A stretch of DNA of 26,170 bases from Comamonadaceae bacterium. GTDB lineage: Bacteria; Pseudomonadota; Gammaproteobacteria; Burkholderiales; Burkholderiaceae_C. Positions 1 to 8,493 of this stretch are shown here, in pieces. The position numbers and the translations under genes are program-made. Location: assembly GCA_947374705.1 (NCBI GenBank), contig CANCDA010000012.1:1-26170 (forward strand), in the 5' to 3' direction. The stretch's first letter is position 1. Each line of letters begins with the position of its first letter. The notes under the pieces are model-generated. The model was not told where the DNA came from and searched no databases. It saw nothing but the letters and a program-made list of their open reading frames with translations.

Positions 1-908
1 GACGTACCCGTCATCACCACCGGTACGGCGACATCACCGAAGAGGCCACCACCGGCACTCTCGGCGCTGGTTTGACTGGTGCTCGCTGGCGCTTCTTGAT
101 CGGGCATGGGTCGCACTGAGTTCGGCATGTCTTGCAAGCCCATGAGGCGCACCAAGTCACCAACCCGTTCCACTGGGGCGGCTTCTGATGTGGTTTTAAA
201 CGTCGTTGTATCCAGCGAAACCCCAAGTTGCTGAACTTGACTAGCCACGGCACGGGCGACCACCTCAGCGCCAACTTGGTTCCAGTGGGTGTCTGTGCGG
301 TAAAAAACTTCGGATTTAAGCGCTGCTTGCGTCAAAGGCTGAAGCAAATCGACCGTGGTGACTTTGCGCTCGCGCAAAGCAGCCAGTGCGTCTTGGTAAC
401 GACTCTGGTTGTAGGCCGGGTATTGCCCGCTGGCGAGCTTGCTTTCATAAATACGCGCCTTGTCAGGCACTAAAGCAATGACCAGTTTCACCCCTTGTTC
501 GCTCAGCCGCTGTGCAGCCGTGCCCAACATATCAACGCGGGCTTTCAAATTTTCAGCACCACCCGCGTCGTAGCGCAACTCTTCGGTCAAGAAAAGCCAT
601 TGGTCGCGCCCTGTGCGAACTTGATCGCCGCCGCCACCGGTGATGAGGTAGCGCAAGGTATTCGCACCGGCAATGAGTGAGGTGCGTACAGGCAAATGTT
701 TATCGAGTTGTTTTTCCAACTCTTGCGTGGTTCTACCTTCTCTGAAATCAAGCACTGTACGAGGGAACTCAAGACCATCGGGGTTGAGCGCTGCCGCCGT
801 GATTTGCCACGCGCCGACGAGCATGACGGCTATGAAGGCCAGCGCCGCAAAAGCTTGGTGCGGTGTAGGTTTTGGACTCGTCATGGATTGGGCAGTGTTG
901 TCAGACAT
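1..908 (-). CDS. AlgJ/AlgX-like SGNH O-acetyltransferase, 3' part missing
   Basis: This frame starts with ATG at 908 and is open to the left edge (302 codons seen, no stop). It has an N-terminal membrane segment at residues 18-36, so the bulk should be periplasmic. The sequence RTDTHWNQVGA (204-214) is the DxH motif (D206, H208) typical of AlgJ/AlgX/WssI proteins, which transfer acetyl groups to exopolysaccharide in the periplasm. The last visible residues, VPVVMTGT followed by a partial TC codon, are where the family's GxS nucleophile motif should fall, but the window ends there. It lies 7 bases after the AlgI-like gene, its expected partner. The family assignment is confident. The acceptor polymer is inferred from the operon. 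Only the cut end prevents checking the catalytic serine. Confidence 0.85.
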   Translation of the reverse strand, partial: MSDNTAQSMTSPKPTPHQAFAALAFIAVMLVGAWQITAAALNPDGLEFPRTVLDFREGRTTQELEKQLDKHLPVRTSLIAGANTLRYLITGGGGDQVRTGRDQWLFLTEELRYDAGGAENLKARVDMLGTAAQRLSEQGVKLVIALVPDKARIYESKLASGQYPAYNQSRYQDALAALRERKVTTVDLLQPLTQAALKSEVFYRTDTHWNQVGAEVVARAVASQVQQLGVSLDTTTFKTTSEAAPVERVGDLVRLMGLQDMPNSVRPMPDQEAPASTSQTSAESAGGGLFGDVAVPVVMTGT

Positions 909-915
909 CTCAACC

Positions 916-2301
916 TCAGAACTGGAAATATAAAAACGGCGTGAACGCTTGTGACGACAGTGTGGCCACCGACCACAAGAAGAGCGGCACGATGAGGTAG
1001 CGCGCGTAGGAGCCACTGTGACGCCGTAACCAGGGCATGGCGTACACCAAAGCAATACCGACGGCCATCACACCCAGTCGATCCGGTGTAACTTGCCATG
1101 CCATTCCTGGGCTCAACGCGACACCGTTGAAGCCGGCCATACCTTGGAACATGCGCATAGCGCCTGCGATGTCCACCGCGCGGAACATCACCCATCCGAT
1201 CATCACCAACAACATGGTTTTAATGACCCCCAACCAGCCCGGCAGCAGGGGTTTACCGAAGCGTTGATCCCAGTAGCGCTCTAGCGCCAAGATACCGCCA
1301 TGCCATGCGCCCCAGAGCACAAAAGTCCAGTTCGCACCATGCCACAGCCCACCGAGCAGCATGGTTAAAAACAAATTGACGTAGGTGCGAAAAACACCTT
1401 TGCGATTGCCGCCCAGCGCGATGTACAAATACTCGCGCAACCAGTTGGACAAGGACATGTGCCAGCGCTTCCAAAACTCGGTGATGGAGCGCGAGACGTA
1501 GGGGTCGTTGAAGTTCTCAGGGAACACAAATCCAATCATGAGCGCCAAACCGATGGCCATGGTGGTGTAGCCACTGAAATCAAAAAACAACTGAATGGTG
1601 TAGGCCACGGAACCCAACCAAGCATCGGCCAGCGTGGGCAAAGGTGCGAGGAACGCGGCATCCGCCAAGGGGGCCACGGTGTCGGCGATGAGCACCTTTT
1701 GACAGAACCCGACCATGAACACCATGCACCCACGTGCGAAGCGTTCCATCGAATGGATCCGACTGCGGAACTGCTCCGCCAGCAGGTGGTAGCGCAACAC
1801 CGGGCCCGCCACCAAGTGAGGGAACAAGGCGATAAAGGCGGCAAAGTCAATTAAATCCCGCGCGGGCGGGGCCTCGCGGCGGTAGATGTCCACCAAGTAG
1901 CTGATGGCGTGAAAGATGTAGAAAGACAGGCCAATGGGCAGCAGCACCTTCGTCCAGGTCATGGGCTCAAAGCCCAGGCCTTGGAGTGCAACGTTGAAGC
2001 TGTCAACACCGAAGTTGGCGTACTTGAAGTAGGCCAAGGCGAGCAGGTTCAAGCCCACCCCCACGACCAACCAGAGATAACGTTGGGCTTCGTCTTGCGC
2101 GGCTTCAATGATCAAGGCAAAGGCATAACTGACCACGGTCACGCCGACCAATAGCCCCAAGAAATCAGGTCGCCACCACGCATAAAAAGCGTAGCTGAAC
2201 ACCAGAATCAAGGCCGACTTGGCCCGCCAGGGTGTCAGGTAATAGCAGATCAGAAAGAGCGGAAGAAAAGCAAAAAGAAAAATGTTTGAACTGAAAACCA
2301 T
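916..2301 (-). CDS. AlgI/WssH-like MBOAT O-acyltransferase
   Basis: A polytopic membrane protein of 461 residues, close to the usual AlgI length. MBOAT proteins of this group move acetyl groups across the inner membrane for O-acetylation of alginate or cellulose. Visible signatures are FKRWHMSLSNWLREYLYI-type sequence around W277-Y293, the invariant histidine region GGLWHGANWTF with H321, and GAWHG with H334. It starts at ATG 2301; the ribosome site is weak (AAAGAA). An 80-base gap with a GC-rich hairpin separates it from the upstream bcsQ-like gene, and the AlgJ-like gene follows 7 bases downstream. Together the two form the O-acetylation module. The closest functional analogue is the wss acetylated-cellulose operon of Pseudomonas fluorescens. 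The donor is unknown from sequence. Confidence 0.9.
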   Translation of the reverse strand: MVFSSNIFLFAFLPLFLICYYLTPWRAKSALILVFSYAFYAWWRPDFLGLLVGVTVVSYAFALIIEAAQDEAQRYLWLVVGVGLNLLALAYFKYANFGVDSFNVALQGLGFEPMTWTKVLLPIGLSFYIFHAISYLVDIYRREAPPARDLIDFAAFIALFPHLVAGPVLRYHLLAEQFRSRIHSMERFARGCMVFMVGFCQKVLIADTVAPLADAAFLAPLPTLADAWLGSVAYTIQLFFDFSGYTTMAIGLALMIGFVFPENFNDPYVSRSITEFWKRWHMSLSNWLREYLYIALGGNRKGVFRTYVNLFLTMLLGGLWHGANWTFVLWGAWHGGILALERYWDQRFGKPLLPGWLGVIKTMLLVMIGWVMFRAVDIAGAMRMFQGMAGFNGVALSPGMAWQVTPDRLGVMAVGIALVYAMPWLRRHSGSYARYLIVPLFLWSVATLSSQAFTPFLYFQF

Positions 2302-2347
2302 GATTTGTTCTTTGTCTCTGATCTATTCACTGTGATTCTGATGGCCT

Positions 2348-2372
2348 AGCCCCCACTCTGGCAAAGGGGGCT
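2348..2372 (-). terminator. GC-rich hairpin between bcsQ-2 and the algI-like gene
   Basis: AGCCCCC (2348-2354) pairs perfectly with GGGGGCT (2366-2372) around an 11-base loop; three more pairs can form outside with one bulged T. There is no T-run after it on the minus strand. It could therefore be a partial terminator, an mRNA-stability element or an attenuator that lowers expression of the O-acetylation genes relative to the synthesis genes, rather than a strong intrinsic terminator. Confidence 0.3.
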
Positions 2373-2381
2373 TAGAGACGC

Positions 2382-3128
2382 CTATTGTTCCTCACTCTCG
2401 ATGATCCAATCTGTCACATACTGAATATCGAGACTGGCCTTGCAGCCCGGATAATATTCAAGTACGGGGCGCTCAAAGGCCAGCGCCTGCGAAACTCGCT
2501 CGTCCTTATGGATAACGACTGGCACAACCTGTGCGTCCGCGTTGGAAAATATGGCGTCGCGTACCTGATGCCCTAAACGGCCACGTGTTGGCATCTGGTT
2601 GATCAATCGATGCATGCCCAGAAAATCCTTCCGACCTTCTGTGTATTGCTCAACCAATGCCGTTATTTTCGGTAAAGTGGCATAAGAGGCCGCATCGGAC
2701 AACACAATCACTAGCGCGCGATGCGCCGCACGAATCGCCTGCTGCAAATACACCGTAGGCCCCGGAGGGGTGTCGAGCAAAACAAAATCGAACTTATCAC
2801 TGATCGATTCAATGCCGTCGGCCAGCCAAGTGGGGTGTTTTTTGAGCTCTGCTGCAAATTCATCCAGCTCCCCTTCTTGGACACGTCCAAATGGAATGAA
2901 CTGCATACCAAATGGACTGTCAAAGATGGCGTGAGAAGTTATGCCCTCGCGAGCTAGACCTGCGATCTCATCTGGATCCATACCCAAATGATGCCGTTGC
3001 GTATTTTGAGGGTCGAGGTCAATCACCAGCACCCGTTTTTCGCGTTGGGTAAGGGCCATGGCAATATTGGCTGTTAAGGTGGATTTACCCACCCCACCCT
3101 TGCCGGAAATCAGAGCAATTATTTGCAT
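2382..3128 (-). CDS. BcsQ/WssJ-like ParA-family ATPase (second copy)
   Basis: A 248-residue SIMIBI-class ATPase. The deviant Walker A is GKGGVGKST (9-17), IDLDPQ lies at 36-41, and LLDTPPGP (117-124) is the Walker B region. The C-terminal part has the BcsQ-like pattern VVPVVIHKDERVSQALAFERPV. BcsQ proteins act in the cytoplasm, help place or assemble the cellulose machinery, and interact with BcsA/BcsR in E. coli. The ATG at 3128 overlaps the end of the upstream TPR gene by 10 bases, which suggests translational coupling. A second, clearly different BcsQ is encoded at 8490-9254. Two MinD-like ATPases flanking one operon also occur in wss (WssA and WssJ), so this copy is best compared with WssJ. 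The assignment to the family is firm; the division of labour is unknown. Confidence 0.85.
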   Translation of the reverse strand: MQIIALISGKGGVGKSTLTANIAMALTQREKRVLVIDLDPQNTQRHHLGMDPDEIAGLAREGITSHAIFDSPFGMQFIPFGRVQEGELDEFAAELKKHPTWLADGIESISDKFDFVLLDTPPGPTVYLQQAIRAAHRALVIVLSDAASYATLPKITALVEQYTEGRKDFLGMHRLINQMPTRGRLGHQVRDAIFSNADAQVVPVVIHKDERVSQALAFERPVLEYYPGCKASLDIQYVTDWIIESEEQ

Positions 3129-4015
3129 GGGAGATTATTACAAGCAGGGTTGGCTGAGGGGTTGGAAGACTGGCTATTTGGCTGCGCAGTTTTATCAGAA
3201 CGAAATTTTTCTGTTTTTCGGCTTGTTTTAACCGTTTCTTTACCATCCAAAGCGTTCAACCGGCGAAGCACACTTGTGCTGCTCGGGTAACGGGTTAGAT
3301 AGCTCTTGAAAAGAGCTTGATCTCCCTGCTGGGGTGTTAGATCAAGGAGCGCCTTTTTCCAAGTTGTTTTAATCTCTGAGGCTCGCAGCTTGCTGCCATG
3401 GAGTGCATCAAGCTGCCGAATGGCTTCGCGTCGCGTTGTCTCGCGCTGTGCCAAATGACTGGCCAATGCCAGTAAGCGTCGTTCATTTCCGGGTTGATCT
3501 TGCGCTGCTTTTTCAAGACGCAATCGACGATCAGCCCATTTTTCAGTCGGTACTTTGGCATCGGTGATGAGTTCAGGGGCGCGGTCAATGGCCTTGGTTT
3601 TTTGAGCAGGCTCTCGCACCTTGACAGGCACCTCTTTTTTGGCCGTTTCAGCAGGAACAACTTTTGCAGGGCTCTTGGTCGATGGCAGTATCTCTTCAAC
3701 AGGGTACAAAGCTTTAGACAAGGCCCCCAAGCCTTTGGGTGGCGTGCTCAACCGAGAGGCGCGTTGGTAGAGCGACTGAGCCTCTTTGAGGTTGCCCAAG
3801 CGCACCTCAATCAGCCCCAGCTTGACCAGAGCCTCAGGGTGACTTGGCTCAACACTCAACATCTTGCGCCACACGGGGGCAGCCAAGTCGTCGCGCCCCT
3901 TTTGAGTCCATTCACGAGCCTGATCAACCATTTGCCGCGTCATCAGGTCGTCAATGGACCAAGCCGCCGGGCTTAGCAAAATCGAGAACCCCAATAGGGC
4001 CAAAATACGTTTCAT
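3119..4015 (-). CDS. Periplasmic TPR protein in the bcsC position
   Basis: The start is ATG 4015, preceded by GAGGG at good spacing. An upstream in-frame extension would overlap bcsB and hide the signal peptide. The 298-residue product begins with a signal peptide (1-20, ending AAWS). Residues 28-92 form TPR-like helices (VDQAREWTQKGRDDLAAPVW, then VEPSHPEALVKLGLIEV) much like the N-terminal repeats of BcsC. A Lys/Pro-rich linker follows (about 105-160), then a second helical part (170-270) and a Ser/Asn-rich tail. There is no beta-barrel, so this is only a fraction of a BcsC (normally over 1000 residues). It follows bcsB by 16 bases, where bcsC normally lies. It probably bridges the periplasm for the polymer, with the barrel supplied by the gene at 13981-15825. 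It may also be a scaffold. Confidence 0.75.
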   Translation of the reverse strand: MKRILALLGFSILLSPAAWSIDDLMTRQMVDQAREWTQKGRDDLAAPVWRKMLSVEPSHPEALVKLGLIEVRLGNLKEAQSLYQRASRLSTPPKGLGALSKALYPVEEILPSTKSPAKVVPAETAKKEVPVKVREPAQKTKAIDRAPELITDAKVPTEKWADRRLRLEKAAQDQPGNERRLLALASHLAQRETTRREAIRQLDALHGSKLRASEIKTTWKKALLDLTPQQGDQALFKSYLTRYPSSTSVLRRLNALDGKETVKTSRKTEKFRSDKTAQPNSQSSNPSANPACNNLPCK

Positions 4016-4031
4016 AGTCAAGCCCTCAGCC

Positions 4032-6326
4032 TCAGCGAATTTTCTTGGCACGATTAGCGACCAACTTGCGCAAAGGACGGTAGGCAATGGTGGCCATCAG
4101 AAGCGCCGCCACGAGAGCGATTAACGCTAACACAAGCGGCTGATCCGAAAAAAACCAACGCAGCTTACTCAGCCACGGTAAGGAGCCGAGGTAATAGGTA
4201 TCCCCAACTTTGACGTGACTGACATTTTTATCATCCACCACAACGAAATCACCCTGAATCGAGGAGATTCTTTCAGCGTCTGTCAGCAAGTCGGTGATTT
4301 TTCGCAAATCTGCCGACTTATCAGCATAAACAAAAACCACACTGCGTGTCGCTTTCAAGGGGGACTCAAAAGCCATCATTGAGGTCAATGTTCCAACCCC
4401 AGACAGACTCAAACTTGGTTTCTCCGATGTAACTGGATCGATATCTTTTTGCTCCCATCGGTAGGTCGGACGCCAACTTACATTAGGTTCACGCACCCGG
4501 CGCTCCCCATCCACTTGAACCATGGGCATACGGTTAGCCCACAAACCCATGAGCTTTTGATTATTGGATGAACCAATCACCAGCAAGTCACGGTCTGCCA
4601 TTTTCTCAACCTCGGATGCCGTAATCACCTCATGTCGCAGTGCAGGATAACCCGTCGCCTCGCCCATGCGCCCCATGAGTACCAAGTACATCCCCATTTC
4701 GTCCACATTGGGACGATCAGGCATGACCACCGCAGTTTCCGACAAGTCAGCCATGCGAGTGAAAGGAAAGCCCAGATTCGAGAAATAGCTCAAGTTCGGC
4801 AGAGCGACGTAATGGGGGAAGCTACTGAAGTCAATGGTTGACTCTGAATCAATCGAGGCTTGCAGGTTATCGGGAGGCATGTGCCGACATTCACCTTCCT
4901 GGATGATGTCAAATGAGAAACCAAGTTGAAGCTGATCTCTACCCGTCACCGAATAAGGCGGAATGAACAACGATGCTTCTGTAACGGATTTATTCTCAGT
5001 TTTAGGAACAATAGGGCGATTTTGGAACTCGGCCTTTTCGAAAAGCTCGTTGAGTGGCAAGGTATCGATAATGGACGAGTTGATATTGACGTTCAAACTG
5101 GAACTGTGGTGATACGGTAAGCGGCTTGCTCGGTACTTCAGTCGAACTGGAGCACCGGACGTGCGCCAAGTGAACAGATCAGGCGGCACCCGGTAATTCA
5201 GTCGAATGATTTCAGGGTAGTAACCTTGTATCCTCAGCTCTTCAGGCTTGGCTATTTCACCAAATTTGACTGCACGATCGGTATGAATCCAGGCAGGTGC
5301 GTCATAAGGCATGCGGGGGGCTGGCTCCACTTCCTTGGTCACCGTCATGGTCTGCCCGGTTAAGGTGGGGCTCAGCATTGAAATAGTACGCACTGCACGT
5401 GCGATTTCTGCTTCATTCACCCCACTGACCAACAACAACTTAGCATTGGGGTTACTGGGATGGGGCTGGATTGAAAGCGTTGAAGCCGCCACGCCTTTAA
5501 CACCTTGCAAACTCTCGCCGCCCATCAAAAAGACGACAGCATTGCCGTCCGGCAAGGTGTTAATCGTTACCGGGAATTGCGCCCCCCTAACACCGGCTTG
5601 CTGACCAAACCACGAGGCCAAAACCCCAGCAGATTTGAGCGTACCGAAACTCGGAGGACTTGCAAAAACAAACGGCAGCGACAGTGGCAGATTGTCGCGT
5701 TTGTCAAAGAACGGCGTGGGCAGATTTTTCAGGTCGTTGACCGATGATAGGGGGGCCAAGGTCAATTCCAGACGCCCCAAATCGCTCAGAGAAAGCCATA
5801 AAGATGAATGGTAGGGATCCTCACATTGGCGCGTGTAATGACCGATGAGGGTAAAACGCAACTCATTCATTTCACGGAAAAGTCGTGGGTCAAGCGCAAT
5901 TTCACGCGCATTGGCCAAGCCTTTACCCTGCGGGAGTGCCTCAACCATCGCGACCCGCTCATTGAGCATGATTTTGAGATGGCTTAACTCAGGAATCAAT
6001 GCGGGCGAATAGTCATAGGCGATGCGCAACTTTGCTGCGACAACCACTTCATCGGTACGTATGGGAAACGCCAAAACTCGGGTTCCTTCAACACCCCGCA
6101 GCTTGACGGAAGACCACGCCCCCATTTGCTTGAAGGTCAACGAGACGACACGTTGTCCTGCGGCGGGCGCATCCAGCTCGGTACTCAGCTGTGTGCGCGA
6201 GCTTTTGGACTTTCTCGATTGCGCCTGACTGGGTAAAGCCAAAGCCAGAGCCAGCATTGCGGCAAAAACAATACCGACAAACCAAGTCGATTTAAGTTGA
6301 AAACGTGCGTTATTTAATCGAGTCAT
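4032..6326 (-). CDS. bcsB: BcsB-like periplasmic membrane-anchored subunit
   Basis: A 764-residue protein, close to the usual BcsB length. A signal peptide occupies about 1-36 (ending PSQAQ), and a single C-terminal transmembrane helix (about 731-749) is followed by a basic tail, as in BcsB. The body keeps BcsB features such as FKQMGAWSSVKLRGVEG in the first carbohydrate-binding domain and RLNYRVPPDLFTW in the later jelly-roll. BcsB docks on BcsA with its anchor helix and guides the glucan through the periplasm. Here the paired BcsA is eroded, so the partner could be either that pseudo-synthase or the GT2 protein. The ATG at 6326 overlaps the upstream gene by 17 bases. A longer open frame exists upstream but would overlap that gene by some 250 bases and lose the signal peptide. 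Confidence 0.9.
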   Translation of the reverse strand: MTRLNNARFQLKSTWFVGIVFAAMLALALALPSQAQSRKSKSSRTQLSTELDAPAAGQRVVSLTFKQMGAWSSVKLRGVEGTRVLAFPIRTDEVVVAAKLRIAYDYSPALIPELSHLKIMLNERVAMVEALPQGKGLANAREIALDPRLFREMNELRFTLIGHYTRQCEDPYHSSLWLSLSDLGRLELTLAPLSSVNDLKNLPTPFFDKRDNLPLSLPFVFASPPSFGTLKSAGVLASWFGQQAGVRGAQFPVTINTLPDGNAVVFLMGGESLQGVKGVAASTLSIQPHPSNPNAKLLLVSGVNEAEIARAVRTISMLSPTLTGQTMTVTKEVEPAPRMPYDAPAWIHTDRAVKFGEIAKPEELRIQGYYPEIIRLNYRVPPDLFTWRTSGAPVRLKYRASRLPYHHSSSLNVNINSSIIDTLPLNELFEKAEFQNRPIVPKTENKSVTEASLFIPPYSVTGRDQLQLGFSFDIIQEGECRHMPPDNLQASIDSESTIDFSSFPHYVALPNLSYFSNLGFPFTRMADLSETAVVMPDRPNVDEMGMYLVLMGRMGEATGYPALRHEVITASEVEKMADRDLLVIGSSNNQKLMGLWANRMPMVQVDGERRVREPNVSWRPTYRWEQKDIDPVTSEKPSLSLSGVGTLTSMMAFESPLKATRSVVFVYADKSADLRKITDLLTDAERISSIQGDFVVVDDKNVSHVKVGDTYYLGSLPWLSKLRWFFSDQPLVLALIALVAALLMATIAYRPLRKLVANRAKKIR

Positions 6327-8493
6327 TTTTCTTTTTCCAAAAATATGGCAGCTGAATGAGAGAAGATTTTGTTTTGTAATGGTTACGCCAAGCCAGATAA
6401 ACTGATCGCAAGGAATCAAACAACTTGTACAACCACCGAGGCAAAGGACTGTCTGCATCGCGACCGGGTAACCACTTAGGCCAATTTTTACCGCGAGAAT
6501 AAACCGTCTCTGCAAACGCCTTGTAATCAGCCAGTGCAGAATCAGAGATTTGGACAATCAAATTGTTTTCACTTTTTAATTCAATAATCCCAGAAAACCC
6601 AAGCTCACGCTCTCCTCTGAACAGCGAAAAATCAACCATTTCGCCGACCTTCAAATCCGTAGCAACAGGCAGTTTGAATGAGAGGCTTGTATCTGGAAAA
6701 TTTTGAACAACACACATCAAAGACCGCCCAAAGGGAAGTCTAAGCATGGATGATCGCGTCCTTTGCATCTGAGTAAAGTAACGAATATGTCGAACTTCTT
6801 CAGCCACAGCAGCAATTGCAGACAGGATCAACAAGTTTGAAATTGCCCACCCGATGTAAAAAGAAGCCATCCCCCATTCTTCACGTTCATCGAAAGGAAA
6901 ATTAACGATTCCAAACAGCACGCCCACCAAATTACACAGAACAATAATCCACCAAGAAGTCAATGAAAGCCAGTCGTAAGATGGCTTAGGTTTTCTCTTT
7001 TCGCTTGAATCTTTGTGGTTGAATTGTTGAATTTCAGTAATAATGAAAGTCAAAAATGTCAATATCAAAACATAAACAGCAAGACTAGTTTCTTTAAAAT
7101 CATTCCAAAGCGACAGTCTTTGTTTATTTTCGAGACGTGCTTTGGCTATATACCAATGTAATAAATGAGGGGTGGCATATGCCACTATTAAAGTCAAATC
7201 GGCTTGAATTACTTTAACCCCACCCAATAAGTAGGGCAAAGGTGCCGCCATGAACAAAGCACGAACCGCAGGTTGGTAAAAATCAAAGGCAACTTGTAAT
7301 GAAGCTAACCTGAGACGCCAAGCCAGAAGCGGGCTATTTAAAACGGGCTGATTAACACGAAAATAGGCGGCCGCAGTGTCCGAGGTCAAGCCCACAGAGT
7401 GCGCCTCAAGCTCATCATCGCCCGTCATCCGGGGCAATCCGACGAAGGCGTATTCATAACCCAAATCCTGCATTTCTTTATTCATGCGCTGAGGGGTTGT
7501 TAGCAGCTGACTTTGTTGATCCCCCAACTTCAAGAGCATCGCCCGTCTCAGCATGGCGAAGGATCTCTTAAGATCACTGGCATGAAACAGGTCGATAGTA
7601 TGTTTGGATGGCTCAAATGCCAAAAAATGTTGTGGACATAAAAGCAAGCCGAGCTTCACGTCACGCAGGAACCAACCGATGGTACTTTGCAAAACCTCTT
7701 TATTTGGTAATTTTTCACACTCAAGTAGAACAACAAAATCTCCTTTTGAATCAAGCAATGCAGCATTAATTCCACCCAACGGGTCGACAAGATTATTATT
7801 GTTAACTGTATAGATCACACCATTCGACTCAGCCAACTGCTGAATATCTTCTCTTGATGAATCGTCGAGCAAATACGTTTTTATTTTTCGATTTGGCCAA
7901 TCGAAGGTTTTTGCAGTCTTGATAGCAGAGTCAACACTGTACTTTGATTGCCCTTCACAGAGAATGAATACATCTATATTAGGCCAAGAATTGGAATCAC
8001 TCCTGAGACTAGATTGGGCTCGTTTAATGGGCCATCGAGTTCCAATAAAATTCAGAAATATATGAATACAGAAATACAATTCGGCCAAGAATAGAATAAA
8101 TCCAAACCCAAATGCAGCATCAAAATCTTGACCAATGGTTGAACTCACTCGCCAGTACAAATACCGCCCAGAAACAATGAACGACATCCCCATTAAAATC
8201 AGTGTTGGCAAAATACCGACATGCAACCTGATGAACAAGGCACACAACAAAATAAAAACGGAGAATGCAATTTGACTATCCAAGGACAGTGACAGTGGCA
8301 ACAGCACCACCGTAAACAACAAAAACAAGCTCACAAAGAAAATAACAATACCCGCCAGTGACCACCGTATCTGCTGTGCAAACTTAATCGCCCATTGACT
8401 GAATCTGCCATCCATATAGGGCACTTGTAAGCTTGAAATACCAGGCTTTTCCCAGCGTTCACGCCACAACGCTAACAAGCGCCTTGGATTCAT
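6310..8493 (-). CDS. BcsA-like pseudo-synthase with degenerate GT2 and PilZ motifs
   Basis: A 727-residue membrane protein with BcsA layout: N-terminal helices, SGRYLYWR (108-115, a BcsA signature), cytosolic GT2-like domain (about 172-400), further helices, and a C-terminal PilZ-like domain (about 568-660). The catalytic signatures are altered. The first motif VPxYNE reads ILCEGQ (177-182), DDG reads DDS (210-212), the DxD metal site reads ECE (258-260), QTPH reads CPQH (286-289), TED reads TGD (357-359), and QxxRW is absent (LLAWRLRLASLQ at 389-400). The FxVTxK gating loop is not seen. In the PilZ part the RxxxR and DxSxxG c-di-GMP residues are also not kept (QRTRSSMLR, FPDTSLSF). The frame is intact and starts ATGA-coupled to bcsQ. 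It is probably an inactive structural homologue. Erosion is judged by eye against known BcsA sequences. Confidence 0.85.
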   Translation of the reverse strand: MNPRRLLALWRERWEKPGISSLQVPYMDGRFSQWAIKFAQQIRWSLAGIVIFFVSLFLLFTVVLLPLSLSLDSQIAFSVFILLCALFIRLHVGILPTLILMGMSFIVSGRYLYWRVSSTIGQDFDAAFGFGFILFLAELYFCIHIFLNFIGTRWPIKRAQSSLRSDSNSWPNIDVFILCEGQSKYSVDSAIKTAKTFDWPNRKIKTYLLDDSSREDIQQLAESNGVIYTVNNNNLVDPLGGINAALLDSKGDFVVLLECEKLPNKEVLQSTIGWFLRDVKLGLLLCPQHFLAFEPSKHTIDLFHASDLKRSFAMLRRAMLLKLGDQQSQLLTTPQRMNKEMQDLGYEYAFVGLPRMTGDDELEAHSVGLTSDTAAAYFRVNQPVLNSPLLAWRLRLASLQVAFDFYQPAVRALFMAAPLPYLLGGVKVIQADLTLIVAYATPHLLHWYIAKARLENKQRLSLWNDFKETSLAVYVLILTFLTFIITEIQQFNHKDSSEKRKPKPSYDWLSLTSWWIIVLCNLVGVLFGIVNFPFDEREEWGMASFYIGWAISNLLILSAIAAVAEEVRHIRYFTQMQRTRSSMLRLPFGRSLMCVVQNFPDTSLSFKLPVATDLKVGEMVDFSLFRGERELGFSGIIELKSENNLIVQISDSALADYKAFAETVYSRGKNWPKWLPGRDADSPLPRWLYKLFDSLRSVYLAWRNHYKTKSSLIQLPYFWKKKNDSIK

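Noticed and set aside
6327..6557. Longer N-terminus for BcsB
   Set aside because: It would overlap the BcsA-like gene by about 250 bases and bury the signal peptide that begins just after ATG 6326.
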